Positions 51,568 through 61,924 of a stretch of 64,000 nt of DNA are shown in pieces (position 1 is the first letter of the stretch; each line of letters begins with the position of its first letter). This DNA is from Antitrichia curtipendula (taxonomy: Eukaryota > Streptophyta > Bryopsida > Hypnales > Leucodontaceae). The notes under the pieces were generated by a model. It was not told the origin of the DNA. It worked only from the letters and a program-made list of their open reading frames with translations, and ran no database searches. The DNA lies in assembly GCA_951230915.1 (NCBI GenBank), contig OX579635.1:39618001-39682000 (forward strand). The letters are read 5' to 3'. The translations under genes and the position numbers were made by a program.

Positions 51568-52167
51568 TCCCCATTATGGACAAAGGCGCCAAAGGTAAAT
51601 TTGATTATAATTTTTACTTTCATCATTAATGACGGTAGATGCCATCCTTTTGATGTTCTTCAAGTTCATAAGCGCCAGCATTTACTGAATATTTTGGGAA
51701 GGGACAATTGCTACAATACGGTCTCATCATCATTGTAGTGCATTTAGGTATGAAGTGAAGGAATCACTGCAGATAGATTTGACTTAAGATATGTCCTAAA
51801 TTTCTTTTTGAGATATTTATCCTCTTCTGATTATATGACACACAATCCACGCTTGTACCATGGCATATGCAGAATTTCACATTTACCAAAAAAGTACTGT
51901 CAGAATTGATGTTGCTCTTCTTAACTGTCATAGATGTTGACTACACCATCAAGCACCGTGTCGCGGCACGCTTTTGCAACAATAACAAGCATAAATGGCA
52001 GACCTATGCTATAGCACAACTTGTGTGAAGTTATGGAGGCCAACGTCCATTTTCAAAGAGTACTTATAGTCTTTTTGAGGAGGAGGGATTCATTTGTACA
52101 TCATGTTTTTGGTGTGTTAGTGCTTGCTCTCTGAGGTAGTTGTTCTCATTATCCTTTCTCTTAGCAC
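51568..52167. promoter_or_regulatory. Divergent intergenic region of the MULE
   Basis: Lies between the start of the minus-strand transposase and the first plus-strand cargo exon, so it should contain both promoters. A minus-strand frame opening ATGATGATGAGACCG (from about 51,734) reads about 34 codons with a CSNCPF motif and may be an upstream exon of the transposase. No clear TATA box chosen. Confidence 0.45.
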
Positions 52168-55100
52168 ATGCTCATAGAAGACCGGGGAGATTTGTTTAGC
52201 TTGCCATTGCAGGGTAGAAAGAGGAAGAGGCGATCTTCATTCTATTTTTCTTCTTCTAGAGCGTTGAGTAGAGCTAGAATGAATCGATCCAAGAGGGCTA
52301 TGTCAAAGTCCGGAAATTCTGGAGCTGGCGAGCTTCGGAAGACTCTTCACTTCGAGGTGGGAGAAAGTGGGGACGCAATGGGTGTTGTAGGCCAGGAGGT
52401 TGGCGGAGAAGGGGAAGAGTCTCAGCAAAATTTCACGTATGACGAAGTTTCAGCTCATCACGTCAACACTAATGTACGATAATATCTATTCTTTCTATTC
52501 TCAAGAGCTTGTTGTTTTTATCCAGTGCTCATTACGCAAGCGCCATATGTTTGAATGCGATATTCCTTGAGGCCAGACATTAGTTTAATCATGTATTGCT
52601 AATATACATACAAGTACAAAAAGGACACCAAATTGCATATGTTTTAGGATACAAATATATAGGGCCCTTTATAGTTTGCCAACTTGGAACTACAGTAGTT
52701 GTGAGTACTCAAATGAAATTCTAAGAAGAAAGTGAAGCTATGTTCAAGTATTGATGTTGTGATCTGAGTAGAGTCTAATGACAAGGGATCAATAATGTTT
52801 TCAATGTCTCTACAGTGAACATTGTTGTGCTTGAGGACAAGTGCATGCATCACATTACAAGCTGTGCTTTAACCATGACTCCCCAAATCAAAAAATGAAC
52901 CGTATTTAGAATAAATTAATGATTACCCTTTCTTTTTGGTGAAATGGTAGAGATTGATTTATAGATTGAGACTTCGTACTCAGCACTATAAAATAATGAG
53001 TGGATGGTCTCTGGTAGATGCAAAATGGTAAACAAATTAGTTGCTTTGCAAGATTTTTGAAAAGATGGATATCTTTGACTTCAATGGCTTTTTTTCTTTT
53101 TCGAAACTAGCATTCAATCAGTCTAGACTTCAATATTACTCTTTGTACATATTGTACCTTCACTTTGGTGGCTTCAAACTTGGAAATTAGTATTCCAAAT
53201 TCCTGGACCACAACAGAATACATCTCACTATCCACAAAGAACAACATATAAGTAGTCCTAGATTTAAGTCGACTTCATTGTTGCTGAGAAGCTATGAGAG
53301 CGTGCGCGCCATGTCACGCATCTAGCAAGTTCACCGAGACATTCGGGCAGCTAAAGTTGATACATTTAGGCAGTAAGGGAACGACCATTCATGAACCACA
53401 AATCACGCAAGTAAGTGAGGCCACTAAACCGCAACTGAACTCTTAAGCACAGGTGGTGTTAAGTACAGAAAGTAATTCCGATTCAAGGATAGAAAGAAAA
53501 ATCTCTTTTGAACATGATTGCGTTCCTTAGATAATATTTGCATGGATGAGGAATTGAGGATTCGTGGGAAAAGTATCCATGCAATCGGGTCTGCATTCAA
53601 TTTGCCGCCCAAAGATTCCGCTGTCACGGAGGCAAGTCAGCCGAGCAAAAAGCTCCATCGATCACGGCCTGTGATGAGAACTGCGTGTGGTTAAGGAAGC
53701 ATTGAACTCCAATACTAAATTTTCCTTGATCAGTCCCATATCCATCCGTGCTTGCATATCGGCTGAATCACTGAGGGACTGCGCAGGAACAGGGAGCGAT
53801 GAGGAGGAGTATGCGGAGCCGATCCAGGCAGGGCAACTTTAGGAACGAAGTTGGGAGCCACTCGGAGCTAGCTGAATCAACGAAGGTATGTGCTTCACTT
53901 TGATCTCGTTTCGCGTGCATGATCGCGAGGGTTCTGTCACTTGTACTTGGACCTGCCTTGGACTTGTGAGAAGCTTGGGCCTTGTGGCGCAACGCTCGGG
54001 TTGACGTGTATCGGGTTTGTGCGTGGTCTGCCGCATCACGCGTGGCGCGTCCGCAACGAGGCTCCCGGCCGGTGAGTGTCGCGCGTCAGGTGAGAAGCTT
54101 GGGTCTTGTTGTGCGACTCTCGGGTTGACGTGTCTCGGGTTTGTGCATGGTCCTCAAATTCATACCGAACCTGTCATTCAAATTGTGAAGTTGGGATGTC
54201 AGCGGTCCCCTTTTCTGGGGTAGTAGCAGGTAGCCAAGAGACAGGCGTCGGATCCGACGCTACTATTTCAAGTGGCTGCTACTACCCCACCAACTAGAAC
54301 AACAAACAAATTTGGTGACGATCTGTTCCGTTTCCGACCGCAACTGGCGTCTCAATATTTCTTTGACAAAGAAGATTCCTCCGAGGTTCGAGCTCAAATG
54401 AGTATAGGTTTTATTTGCTTCATAAGTTGAATCGCCTCTGTCTTCCATTCGATCGAAAAATCATGTCCCTAGTTAGTTCTGCTCGCTTCTACAACCTGTC
54501 GATGCTAGTCCCAAGCATATTTCATTTTACAGATTGAAATAATGTTTTTGGTGATGATCGAGATTCTGGTGTAGCTTTATTCACTTCTCCGGTACTTGAC
54601 GAGGATCAAGGAGTCTCAAATGGTCAGTACTTGCAGTCAGATTTTTGGAAACAGTTAACGTGTCTTTCGATTTCTGGGGTACCAGCAAAAAGCCACCGAA
54701 TGGGCGTCGGATCCGACGCAGTCTTAGCTGGTGGCATGAGGTACCCATGGAACTGGCAACTTCAGCGGTTCTTTAAAAAAAAATTTAGCACTTGATCGAT
54801 TATAGGACAGACAGAGGACGAATTTACATGTCGAGCTCCGCGAGGGCACGGTGAAGCCATGATTTCCAAGATAGTGAGACCAAATCGGATTTTCCCTCGA
54901 TATATTTGCAAAGTTTCTGGTTTTTTTGTTTACATATCTGATTCCAAATTCTATACAATGCAGGCAAATGATGCATCTCTGGGAACTGCCATGGAAGCTC
55001 AGAGAGAAGGTGAACAGGTAACTCACGAAATCAGCAAAGTCTTAGGGGATGATATGTTGTGATATTATCAAATTTAGATAAAATATTGTTACATAATTTG

Positions 55101-56089
55101 ACGGTGGAATTACTCACTTTTTTCATAAGTAGATTGTTTTGTATATTCTTCATTCACGTTCTAGATAATTCGAAATTGGTCAGTCACAAGGACCCGTTTC
55201 TGGGGTAGCTACAGATACCCAGGAAAGGTCCTTCGGATCCGACGGGTATTTCCTGGGTACCTCGAGGTACCCCGTAAATTGATACCCTGTAAGAAAGAAT
55301 CCTTGAGGTACCCCTGAGGGAGAGTTTCCAGGGGGAACACTTGATATCCGATACCCTAATTGATGTTCCTTCAAATCCTATTATTTTTGTCATTGAATGG
55401 GCGACAATCCATAAATATTATTTGAGGGGTACCTAACTATACTTTCAATGGGTCCGTTTTATCCGACGGTCCTTCTTGGCACTTCTTGAGCTACCCCACA
55501 AATTAGATTCTTTACCATAGCCCTATTGAAATTTTGAATTTGATTTTGCAATGTCATAGGCGTTCACATTGAGACATATGATGCCTAGACCCAAATGATC
55601 AATTAATTTAATTCTTACTTTGTTCTTTTGTAGGTGGAGGGACGCAAAGGCAAGCGTGCAAAAGCTACTTTGGGGACCCCAAAATCACCTGAGATAAAGG
55701 ATTTCCCAGCCCTTCAGATAGGTGCGCCTTCAAATACCAAGAAGTGGCCTCAACCAGGCGTGGACCTCTCAAGCGACTCAAGTGATGAGGAGGACACATT
55801 GGTGAGTTTTGCAGACATTATGGATGCCGCTGAGCAAGCGGCAGATGCTTTTGAGGGCGACCGTGTTAGTCAGACACGTGAGCCTGTCCCTTGGTGGTTG
55901 TCACCAGAGAGCTCTAATATAGAATTTTCCTCTTCTATTGAGCTCTCTAACTCTCCGTGTAGTCCTCAGTTTGAGGGTGGATGTGAGTCTATGTGTGAGT
56001 GCCCGCTTAATGGTAGGGTTTATTCTGACGAGGTCATCATCCTTAGCTCAGATTCAGATGCGGACAATGAAGTGGACGTGGTAGGATAG
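52168..56089 (+). CDS. MULE cargo, acidic N-terminal protein with SUMO-interaction-like motif (three exons)
   Basis: Exons 52168-52473, 54964-55017 and 55634-56089 all join in phase 0 through GT-AG introns, giving about 271 aa from ATG 52168 (an internal ATG in MNRSKRAMSK is another candidate start). The first exon is basic (GRKRKRRSS, a possible nuclear localisation signal), the second is an 18-codon mini-exon, the third is acidic with VDLSSDSSDEED and, near the end, DEVIILSSDSDADNE, a classic SUMO-interaction pattern. It ends in TAG at 56,087. A donor-like GTAGGA six codon positions before that stop would let it run in frame into the next exon at 56,324, so it may be the N-terminus of the ParB-methyltransferase rather than a separate gene. 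No catalytic domain seen. Confidence 0.5.
54203..54295. repeat. Imperfect palindrome 2
   Basis: Outer arms TGGGGTAGTAGCAG / CTGCTACTACCCCA are exact; the centre GCGTCGGATCCGACGC is a perfect 16-bp palindrome; between them the arms are unpaired. Confidence 0.85.
54673..54752. repeat. Imperfect palindrome 3
   Basis: Centre GCGTCGGATCCGACGC; outer GGGGTACC pairs with GGTACCCA, and inner CCAGC/GCCACC words pair with GCTGGTGGC with a shift. Structure as in palindrome 2 with different arm sequence. Confidence 0.75.
55199..55274. repeat. Imperfect palindrome 4
   Basis: Outer TGGGGTA / TACCCC, middle TACCCAGGAAA / TTTCCTGGGTA, centre TTCGGATCCGACGGG. In the intron before the third acidic exon. Confidence 0.8.
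55427..55499. repeat. Imperfect palindrome 5, half core
   Basis: Outer GAGGGGTA / CTACCCCA; the core keeps only its right half (TTTTATCCGACGG for TCGGATCCGACGG). GGTCCG and GGTCC words flank the centre. Confidence 0.65.
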
Positions 56090-56323
56090 GGTATGTCTTG
56101 GTAGTGATCTTCTTGAGCAGCATATTATTAGAATGCCCCATGAAGGCAATCATTTTTTCAATCATGTATGCAGATATCTACCTATCTATCATTAAAGATT
56201 CGTATTTTTTTGGCATAAGCAAAGCATTGTGAATTTCAACTCAAGTGAATGCTTTACATCATTCGTCTCACATGTTTATGATCATGAGTTCTAAATTTAT
56301 CATACATGGATTTGTATATGCAG

Positions 56324-56999
56324 ATGGACATATCGCCGGTCAAAGAAACACAAGAAGAAACTCTTCGAGAGACTCCTGGAACGGATGATACTATGCAGCC
56401 AGAGATTGAAGAGGGAGACGAAGGAGAAGAAGGCGAGTTCATGGAGGAGGATAGTGTTGAAGACGAGGAAGAAAAGGGCTTGCTGGAAGACGATCTGCGG
56501 CGTATTCACAAAGGAGATTCGGTGGAAACGCTCCGTGGCTTGCGGATGAAGCCTGAAGAACTCTTTCGCCTACACATTTCATTGTGTAGGCTTGTAGCCA
56601 TGCCCATGGTCCGGCCTACACTCTCTTGCGACATCAAAAAGTTAGAGCAAGAATTTGCTGGAGGATATCGTGATGGAGCAGCGGTGTTCTACGTTTCAAC
56701 GTCAAATGAGCAAGGAAAAAGCTCAGAATTTACGGAGGCTGAGATGAGCGAGTGGGATGCACTCTGGAAAGAAAAAAATGAAGTCTTCACTAAGTATGTG
56801 GAGTCCAGACCCGAGCTCAAGTTCATGAAGAACTTGAAGTTCTACATATGCGATGGAAACCACCGTCGGATTGCTTGGATGAACTTGATTGGCAGGTGCT
56901 ACGCATTGGATCCAACATGGCATTGTGCCGTCGATTGTATAGTGTTGGACACCAAAGTCAGATTGAAGTTGTCATGCAAGTGATGCATGACATCAACAA
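56324..56999 (+). CDS. MULE cargo, exon with ParB/sulfiredoxin-like domain
   Basis: The exon begins right after TATATGCAG with ATG, so it is either an internal exon or the start after a leader intron. The first 75 residues are strongly acidic. From about residue 85 the sequence fits a ParB-N/sulfiredoxin fold: a KPEELFRLH helix region, and after about 100 residues the signature YICDGNHRRIAWM (56,843-56,878), corresponding to the DGxHR box that binds nucleotide in ParB-type domains. Around 56,950 the frame must shift by one base to reach the GTGAGT donor at 57,000 in a frame that joins the next exon in phase; read straight it stops at 56,981. So this copy has a probable one-base deletion or a sequence error there. 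Confidence 0.65.
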
Positions 57000-57104
57000 G
57001 TGAGTTATCTTTGTATTTTTTGTTTTATTTTTAATTTTAATTTATTATATATCTTTAGAAGATTTAGGCAAAAAATATTTATTTGAATACTGGTTTCATT
57101 TCAG

Positions 57105-58258
57105 ATCGGTTGAAGACTCCCATGTCAAGACTAACTTGGTACACACTCTGTATCAAGTTCAGAAGTATGGACTTCTGCCAGTTCAGCGATTTGCTGATCT
57201 GCTTAGGCTGTCAGAGAGGAAGAGATGTCTTGAAAACACTGTTTCCAAGAAATGGTACTCCATACCAGTGCAGGTCTTCACATCATTTCTTTTTCGGGTA
57301 AGATATTTTGTTTCACATGAGAGTTCACATTCCTTGTCTTCTCATGCTTTTGAATCTTATGAGGTGATTACCTAAAATTGGGGTGCTTGTGTAGCAAGAC
57401 ATTTCTCAAGCCGCAGATGCTGCTGTGCGGAAGTATACTGAGGTCACGCCTGAAAGTGAAAGGAAGGCAGAAGATTTGGCACTTGCCATGAAGGCTGGAG
57501 CAAAAGAGAGAACTAAACATTTGAGTGTGAAGATGGGCAAACTGTTGGCATTGGCGAATCCTGCAAATGGGCCTGGATTTCTAGAACAAGTGAGTAAAGT
57601 TTCTCAAAATTGAGTGATTTACATTTTCCACATGTTATGTTTAGTTGGAAATTGATCTTCTATTGGTGTAGGTGGAGAGGCATTAGAGCACGAATGAGGT
57701 TCCCGAAATGACCTTGGAGAAGTTGCAGATGGTAGCCACATGCAACATGACAGCCGCACACAAGATCAAGATTCTGAAGTGGTGGAACTCCTCTACTCCA
57801 TCTCGTGAAGCGAGGAAGTTCCCACAGAAGCCTGTTTCCGAAAACTACCTTTCTCCTTTTCTTGCCAAATGCGTTTGGTATGCAAGCGTAAGTGAGCAAT
57901 ATTTTTTATGTTCATGTAATTGAATTTGTTGATGGTTCGTATTGAATGTTTGATTCATGAATTTGGAAAAAACTTTGTCATATCCGAAATTATGGAATTT
58001 CATAGTCTGGCATTTTTTTTAGATCAAAGATGCAGCTGTGGAGTACTTCGATTCAGTGGTGAGGCAAGACAACATCAACATCAACTACAATGTACCGCAG
58101 CAGCCACAGTATTTGCCAGAGTACATTGAAGGATGGAGGCAGAAAATATGGGATCATGGCTTCATGACGTACTTCAAGGGACAAAACTATTTCAAGAAGG
58201 GAGAGTCTTTTGTGGCTCACGAAGGTTCAGGCTCCATAGTTCGTAGAGTTCTCTTCCG
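57105..58258 (+). CDS. MULE cargo, linker exons between ParB and methyltransferase domains
   Basis: Four exons follow in phase: 57105-57297, 57395-57589, 57687-57887 (or from 57,672) and 58023-58258. They encode an alpha-helical, charged segment with no named domain: the first continues the ParB region (a helical HTLYQVQKYGLLPVQRFADLLRLS-type part), the second is Ala/Lys-rich. For the third exon, the TTGGTGTAG acceptor leads to an in-frame TAG after four codons, while the next AG (CATTAG) removes that stop and keeps phase. The last exon ends at CTCTTCCG|GTAAGT in phase 2, which does not fit the phase required by the next recognised exon, so a lesion or an unrecognised mini-exon lies here. Confidence 0.55.
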
Positions 58259-58530
58259 GTAAGTACATTGAACTTATTTCTATAAAAATGTAGTTCACTA
58301 TCAAGTACTAATGTAATTTGTCTTTCATCACTTCGAATAAGAACTTATAACTGTTGCTATGGTTCTACACACTTGTGTTTGTGAAATAATTTGTGAGAGA
58401 CAAAGTGAGGGTATAAACCTTGTTCAACCTTACTTGGATTGTCCTTCTAATATTTTAGTTAGTCTTTTATTGTCCTCATAATATTTTTCTTATGGAGAAC
58501 TGTAATTGTGTTGCGGTTATTTCAAATTAG

Positions 58531-59198
58531 AGCTTGAAGCCAAAGGGGCCATTTCTCGCTTGGACCTTCCTCCATTCATATCGTCATTTCTTGACCGCAC
58601 CTCAACGGCTTGTATGTTCAGTCTGCATCAGCTACGCACCTACACCACAGCTCATCTCAGCAGTGGAGGATGGTATTTGGACTGTACAATGGCCTTCACT
58701 CCTCCTTCAGAAGTAGAATTGAGGAGATCTTTGGATGGCAAAGGTGCTGTCGATTTGGACATTGACGAGTTTGCCGGCCTGGATGATAAAGCAAGAACAA
58801 AGGCCATTAGGAAGAGAGATGCTCATGACAAAAAGAAAGAAGCACGAGCGCAAGTGAAACTGGAAACCTCGGAAAAGAGGGAGGCTGAGCGAGCAGCAAA
58901 GAAGGCGGAGAAAGAGAAGGATGATAAAGCCAAGGGCAAGGGTAAGAAGAAGGACGAAGCACCATCTCTCATAGTGGATTATGATTTGGAAATTGTCAGC
59001 GGAGGGAAGCGGAAGGCCACCCTATCGCAGCTCACGGAAGATGTCATTACTCACGTGACCCAAGCGATGGTCTTCACAGAGGATGATGTGGTGAAGACCG
59101 AGGATTTAATCCTCAACGTCTCGATTGAAGACCTTGTGGTTGACATGGAGGAGAAGAAGCCGACTTCGTACAAAGACGTCATTGTCTTTTTGAAAAAG
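58531..59198 (+). CDS. MULE cargo, Lys/Glu-rich coiled-coil exon
   Basis: One 668-nt exon from the AAATTAG acceptor to AAAAAG|GTGACC. The first third is uncharged; the middle (58,780-58,960) is a Lys/Ala/Glu-rich helix with repeated EKRE, AAKKAEKEK and KGKGKKK, probably a coiled coil and nuclear targeting signal. The last third is acidic with VKTEDLILNVSIEDLVVDMEE. It joins the following methyltransferase exon in phase 0. Function of this part is unknown; it may be a spacer or dimerisation arm before the catalytic-like domain. Confidence 0.6.
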
Positions 59199-59302
59199 GT
59201 GACCATCTTTCTCTTCATAGTAATAAATGATTTATTTTTTTGGAGTGACATTATCATTGTTTGTATTCATTCTCTCAATTTTAATGCATGACATGTTTGC
59301 AG

Positions 59303-60677
59303 TCTATGTCAGCTGGAAAAGCTCGCAAGTTCGAAGGGGTGACAAACGCTAAGCCAGGGGTGGACGTCATTTTTATTGATTGCCCAGAGAACTTGCCCGT
59401 GCCAGGGGTCTCTTCTCCAGCAGACGAAGTGCCGGAATGGAATGCAGACGAAGATGCTGAGGCCCTCCAATCAGCATGCAGCTTTGCCGCCGAGCATCTA
59501 CAAGACGACGGATGCATCATAGTGTTTCACTCGTACAACATCAAAGCAAAGGAGGACATTGCTGGAGTGTGTGAGACATACCAGATGGTGAAGAAGAAGG
59601 AGTGGATGGGAATGAACCGTATACACTTGACCTTGGCTGTAGGCAAAACAAAGACGGTAAATTTCATTCAGATTTTTTGGGGCTTTCATGAGCAATTCAC
59701 TTTGTGCTCTACTAACATTCAATGCATTCTAATATCCATTTTGCTTGGCTCCTGCAGACACAAAAGTTTGGAATCACCCTCCTTGTCAAGGACCTTGGCG
59801 CCAAAGGGAATTCCAAATTTTCTTTCAAGCGCACTAACACCATGATCAAGGCTAGTGTTGACATAGCATGTGATGACATGTTGATGAACTATACCCATCC
59901 GGATGACATGGCAATGAATGGAGAAAAGCCATGGCGAGGCGGGCGCGAAAAAGATCCAAGGTTTTTTACAATCCTCCTTGAAGCGACAAGCATCAAAGGA
60001 GATCTGATATTGGATTGCACTGCATCTACAGGTGAATGCTCAATTAAATTATGTTACATTTTAATTGTAATCTTCAAATCTAATAAAGGAACTAAGGTAT
60101 TTCAATTTTTTGGCCTCTAGGTGCATGCATTACAGCTTGTCGTGGCACCGGTCGCCACATTGTGGCCTTGGAGGGGAATAGGGACATTTATAACGTGATC
60201 TTGAAGCCGATGAGGAAGTCAACAGGGATTGTGGTGGCAGCATCAATGCCGGTGTCGATGGAGGTGGTTTTAGAAGATCCGGATGATATGCCCGTGGTGC
60301 CTCGTAAATTTGCTCGCAAGGGGAAATTTAGTAAGTAAGTTGGCACTTTTTAAAATCTTCCATAACATGGTGACTCACATTTCAAAACCCTAACATTATT
60401 TTGTTCATTTTGTAGGGATCGACGATTGATGGCAGCAGGTGCTATTACCCCAAAACCAAGTCTTCTCATTAGTCCGGAGAAGCCTTTTGACCTTCCGGTC
60501 TATGCCGAGCAAATGGCAAGTGCCTTCGCGGAGTTTGGTTGCTCCAAAGCAAAACGCCGTAAAGACACATATGCTCTAAACGTTTTGCAGTACATAGATG
60601 GGTCTGCATCCGAGGGTAGAGAGTCCTCAGAATCATCTACGAGTTCCGAATCTGCACCTGAGTTCATAGCAAATTAG
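59303..60677 (+). CDS. MULE cargo, DNA amino-methyltransferase-like domain and C-terminus
   Basis: Exons 59303-59656, 59758-60031, 60121-60334 and 60416-60677 join cleanly through GT-AG introns, ending in TAG at 60,675. The order matches beta-class N6-adenine/N4-cytosine DNA methyltransferases: first the motif-IV region VIFIDCPENLP, then a helix and LQDDGCIIVF strand. After an insert comes KDPRFFTILLEATSIKGDLILDCTASTG with GRHIVALEGNRD, which corresponds to the family's late motif I and acidic ribose-binding strand (P..l...i..ts..gd.vlD.f.GsG, then gR..igiE). The catalytic [DNS]PP[YFW] is DCPE here and FxGxG is TASTG, so activity may be altered or lost. The tail is Ser/Glu-rich. With the ParB-like exon upstream, the order is ParB then methyltransferase, as in phage and bacterial fusion proteins. 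DNA modification in the nucleus is inferred. Confidence 0.7.
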
Positions 60678-60971
60678 ATTCATGAGGTTGATAAATCTCT
60701 TGGGTCAAACTATTGTCTATTTCATTTCTATTATGATTGGATTTGTGTGTTTTATGGCTACATCTCGGATATTTTTCATTTCCTATTTTTTTTAATTGCT
60801 TCACTTTATTTACAGCCCTCATATTTCACTATTGTTGCCTAGAAAGAAATGTCAATAAATACAAATAGGCACGTAACATCCAAACAAAAACCTTATATTT
60901 TTCACATTGCACTACGTATGTCATCCACGGTCATAGGTCCTTTACACTAAATTTTCAAATTAATTTTTTCC
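60678..60971. other. 3' flank of the cargo gene
   Basis: AT-rich, with AATAAA-like words (CAATAAATAC at about 60,853). Presumably 3' untranslated region and subterminal DNA. Confidence 0.4.
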
Positions 60972-61030
60972 CGCTCACAGCTCACAAGCTCACCGGCTCA
61001 CCGCTCCAAGCTCGCCTGCTAGCAACCCTG
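60972..61030 (-). repeat. MULE terminal inverted repeat, right
   Basis: Reverse complement begins CAGGGTTGCTAGCAGGCGAG and follows the left terminus with an extra CGGTGAGC-type 8-bp unit. Confidence 0.85.
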
Positions 61031-61039
61031 GAGTACAAC
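61031..61039 (+). other. 9-bp target-site duplication, right
   Basis: GAGTACAAC, identical to 46,394-46,402. Confidence 0.85.
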
Positions 61040-61640
61040 TAAGCCCAAACCTACAATGCATGTGTCCAAAGCTTGATTAAATGAAGTCTTACAATTATGC
61101 GTGTCTACTAAAAATATGGATATAATATTTTGTAGCAACCTAAAGCATTTCAGCACAAGTAAGGTACCAAACGGATAGTTCCAACAATTTTTGGCAAATT
61201 TTGAATAAGTTCAAGACGTTGACTGAATTACTAGAGCCTCCAGAACATATGACATCCAAATGAAGACAAAGAATAGAATTTTCTTACTCCAACATCACCT
61301 TTGAATACCTCAAGCAAATCAAAATCCTCGAAAAGTATAAATTACTTCATTTGATATTTTGTAATTCTTTATGTGGATGATTTGCTAACTTTTATAAATC
61401 CAAATGACCTTGGAAGACAAGAATCCAAATTCTAGCTAACTTTAGCCTTTTGGAGCCAATGGTGCAATCCATTTGACATTTAGAGCTTTCCTCCAAAAGT
61501 TAGCATTTAGTCTAGCAATAGATTTGCCTTTTTTAAATAATTAGCAATTAAACACTAAAAATCTTAGTGTTAAATAAGGGGTTGAGGCCTTGAGGCAAAG
61601 TATAAAAAGTCCTCTCCTTTTCTCCCCAAATGAGTTTTTT
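61031..61640 (+). repeat. Right half of the interrupted host repeat
   Basis: Homologous to 62,174-62,992: shared words include GTGCATGTGTC / ATGCATGTGTC, the TTTGACATT region, and GAGGC[AC]TTGAGGCAAAGTAT at both ends. Non-coding. Confidence 0.7.
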
Positions 61641-61924
61641 CCCTAATGTTGTACCTTGTCTTTGGTCCAATAAGTGTCTTTTGATCAATTTTATTTTTAT
61701 CAACATGGTGTTTATTCAAGCATTTTTTTTTCATTTTGTATTATTTTTTGACGCACCCTTAGAAGGATGTTGGTGCCCTTTAAATTTTCTTACCTTGCTT
61801 CTAATATTTTGGAAATTTTTTTTACTAACAATTGTATTATTGTGAATTTTTTTTAAATATTTGTGTCATTATTTTGGTGGTTTTTATTTACACTATTTCT
61901 TTTGCTTGTGCTCAAGTCTTTAAT
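61641..61924. other. T-rich spacer
   Basis: T-rich and A-rich sequence between the two host repeat copies; Phe/Leu-rich frames here reflect composition. Confidence 0.4.

Larger units (their letters stand above)
52474..54963. other. Long intron or intergenic segment of the cargo, with two palindromes
   Basis: Contains GC-rich stretches (53,270-54,100) and partial frames, for example about 54,311-54,400 encoding NKFGDDLFRFRPQ. This could be a further exon, but no acceptor/donor pair in the right phase was found. Palindromes 2 and 3 lie here. Confidence 0.4.
46403..61030. mobile_element. 14.6-kb Mutator-like transposon with ParB-methyltransferase cargo
   Basis: Terminal inverted repeats are at 46,403-46,453 and 60,972-61,030. 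The outer 13 bases match at 7 positions (CAACGACACTAGC and CAGGGTTGCTAGC); the next 22 differ at one, then come an 8-bp indel and a further matching stretch. The element is flanked by the 9-bp duplication GAGTACAAC, and a paralogous empty site lies at about 62,174-62,182. It carries a minus-strand transposase with MULE features and a divergent plus-strand multi-exon cargo. Base composition is visibly more GC-rich than the flanks. Subterminal 95-bp tandem repeats and five intronic palindromes are further landmarks. The superfamily call rests on the transposase and the 9-bp duplication. Confidence 0.85.

Noticed and set aside
54017..54223. Arg/Cys-rich frames in the GC-rich cargo intron
   Set aside because: Short, overlapping frames in several phases, overlapping palindrome 2; no splice sites in a suitable phase.
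46403..61030. hAT superfamily, because the right terminus begins CAGGGTTG
   Set aside because: The duplication is 9 bp, not 8, and the transposase has MULE core motifs and a SWIM-type finger rather than hAT features.
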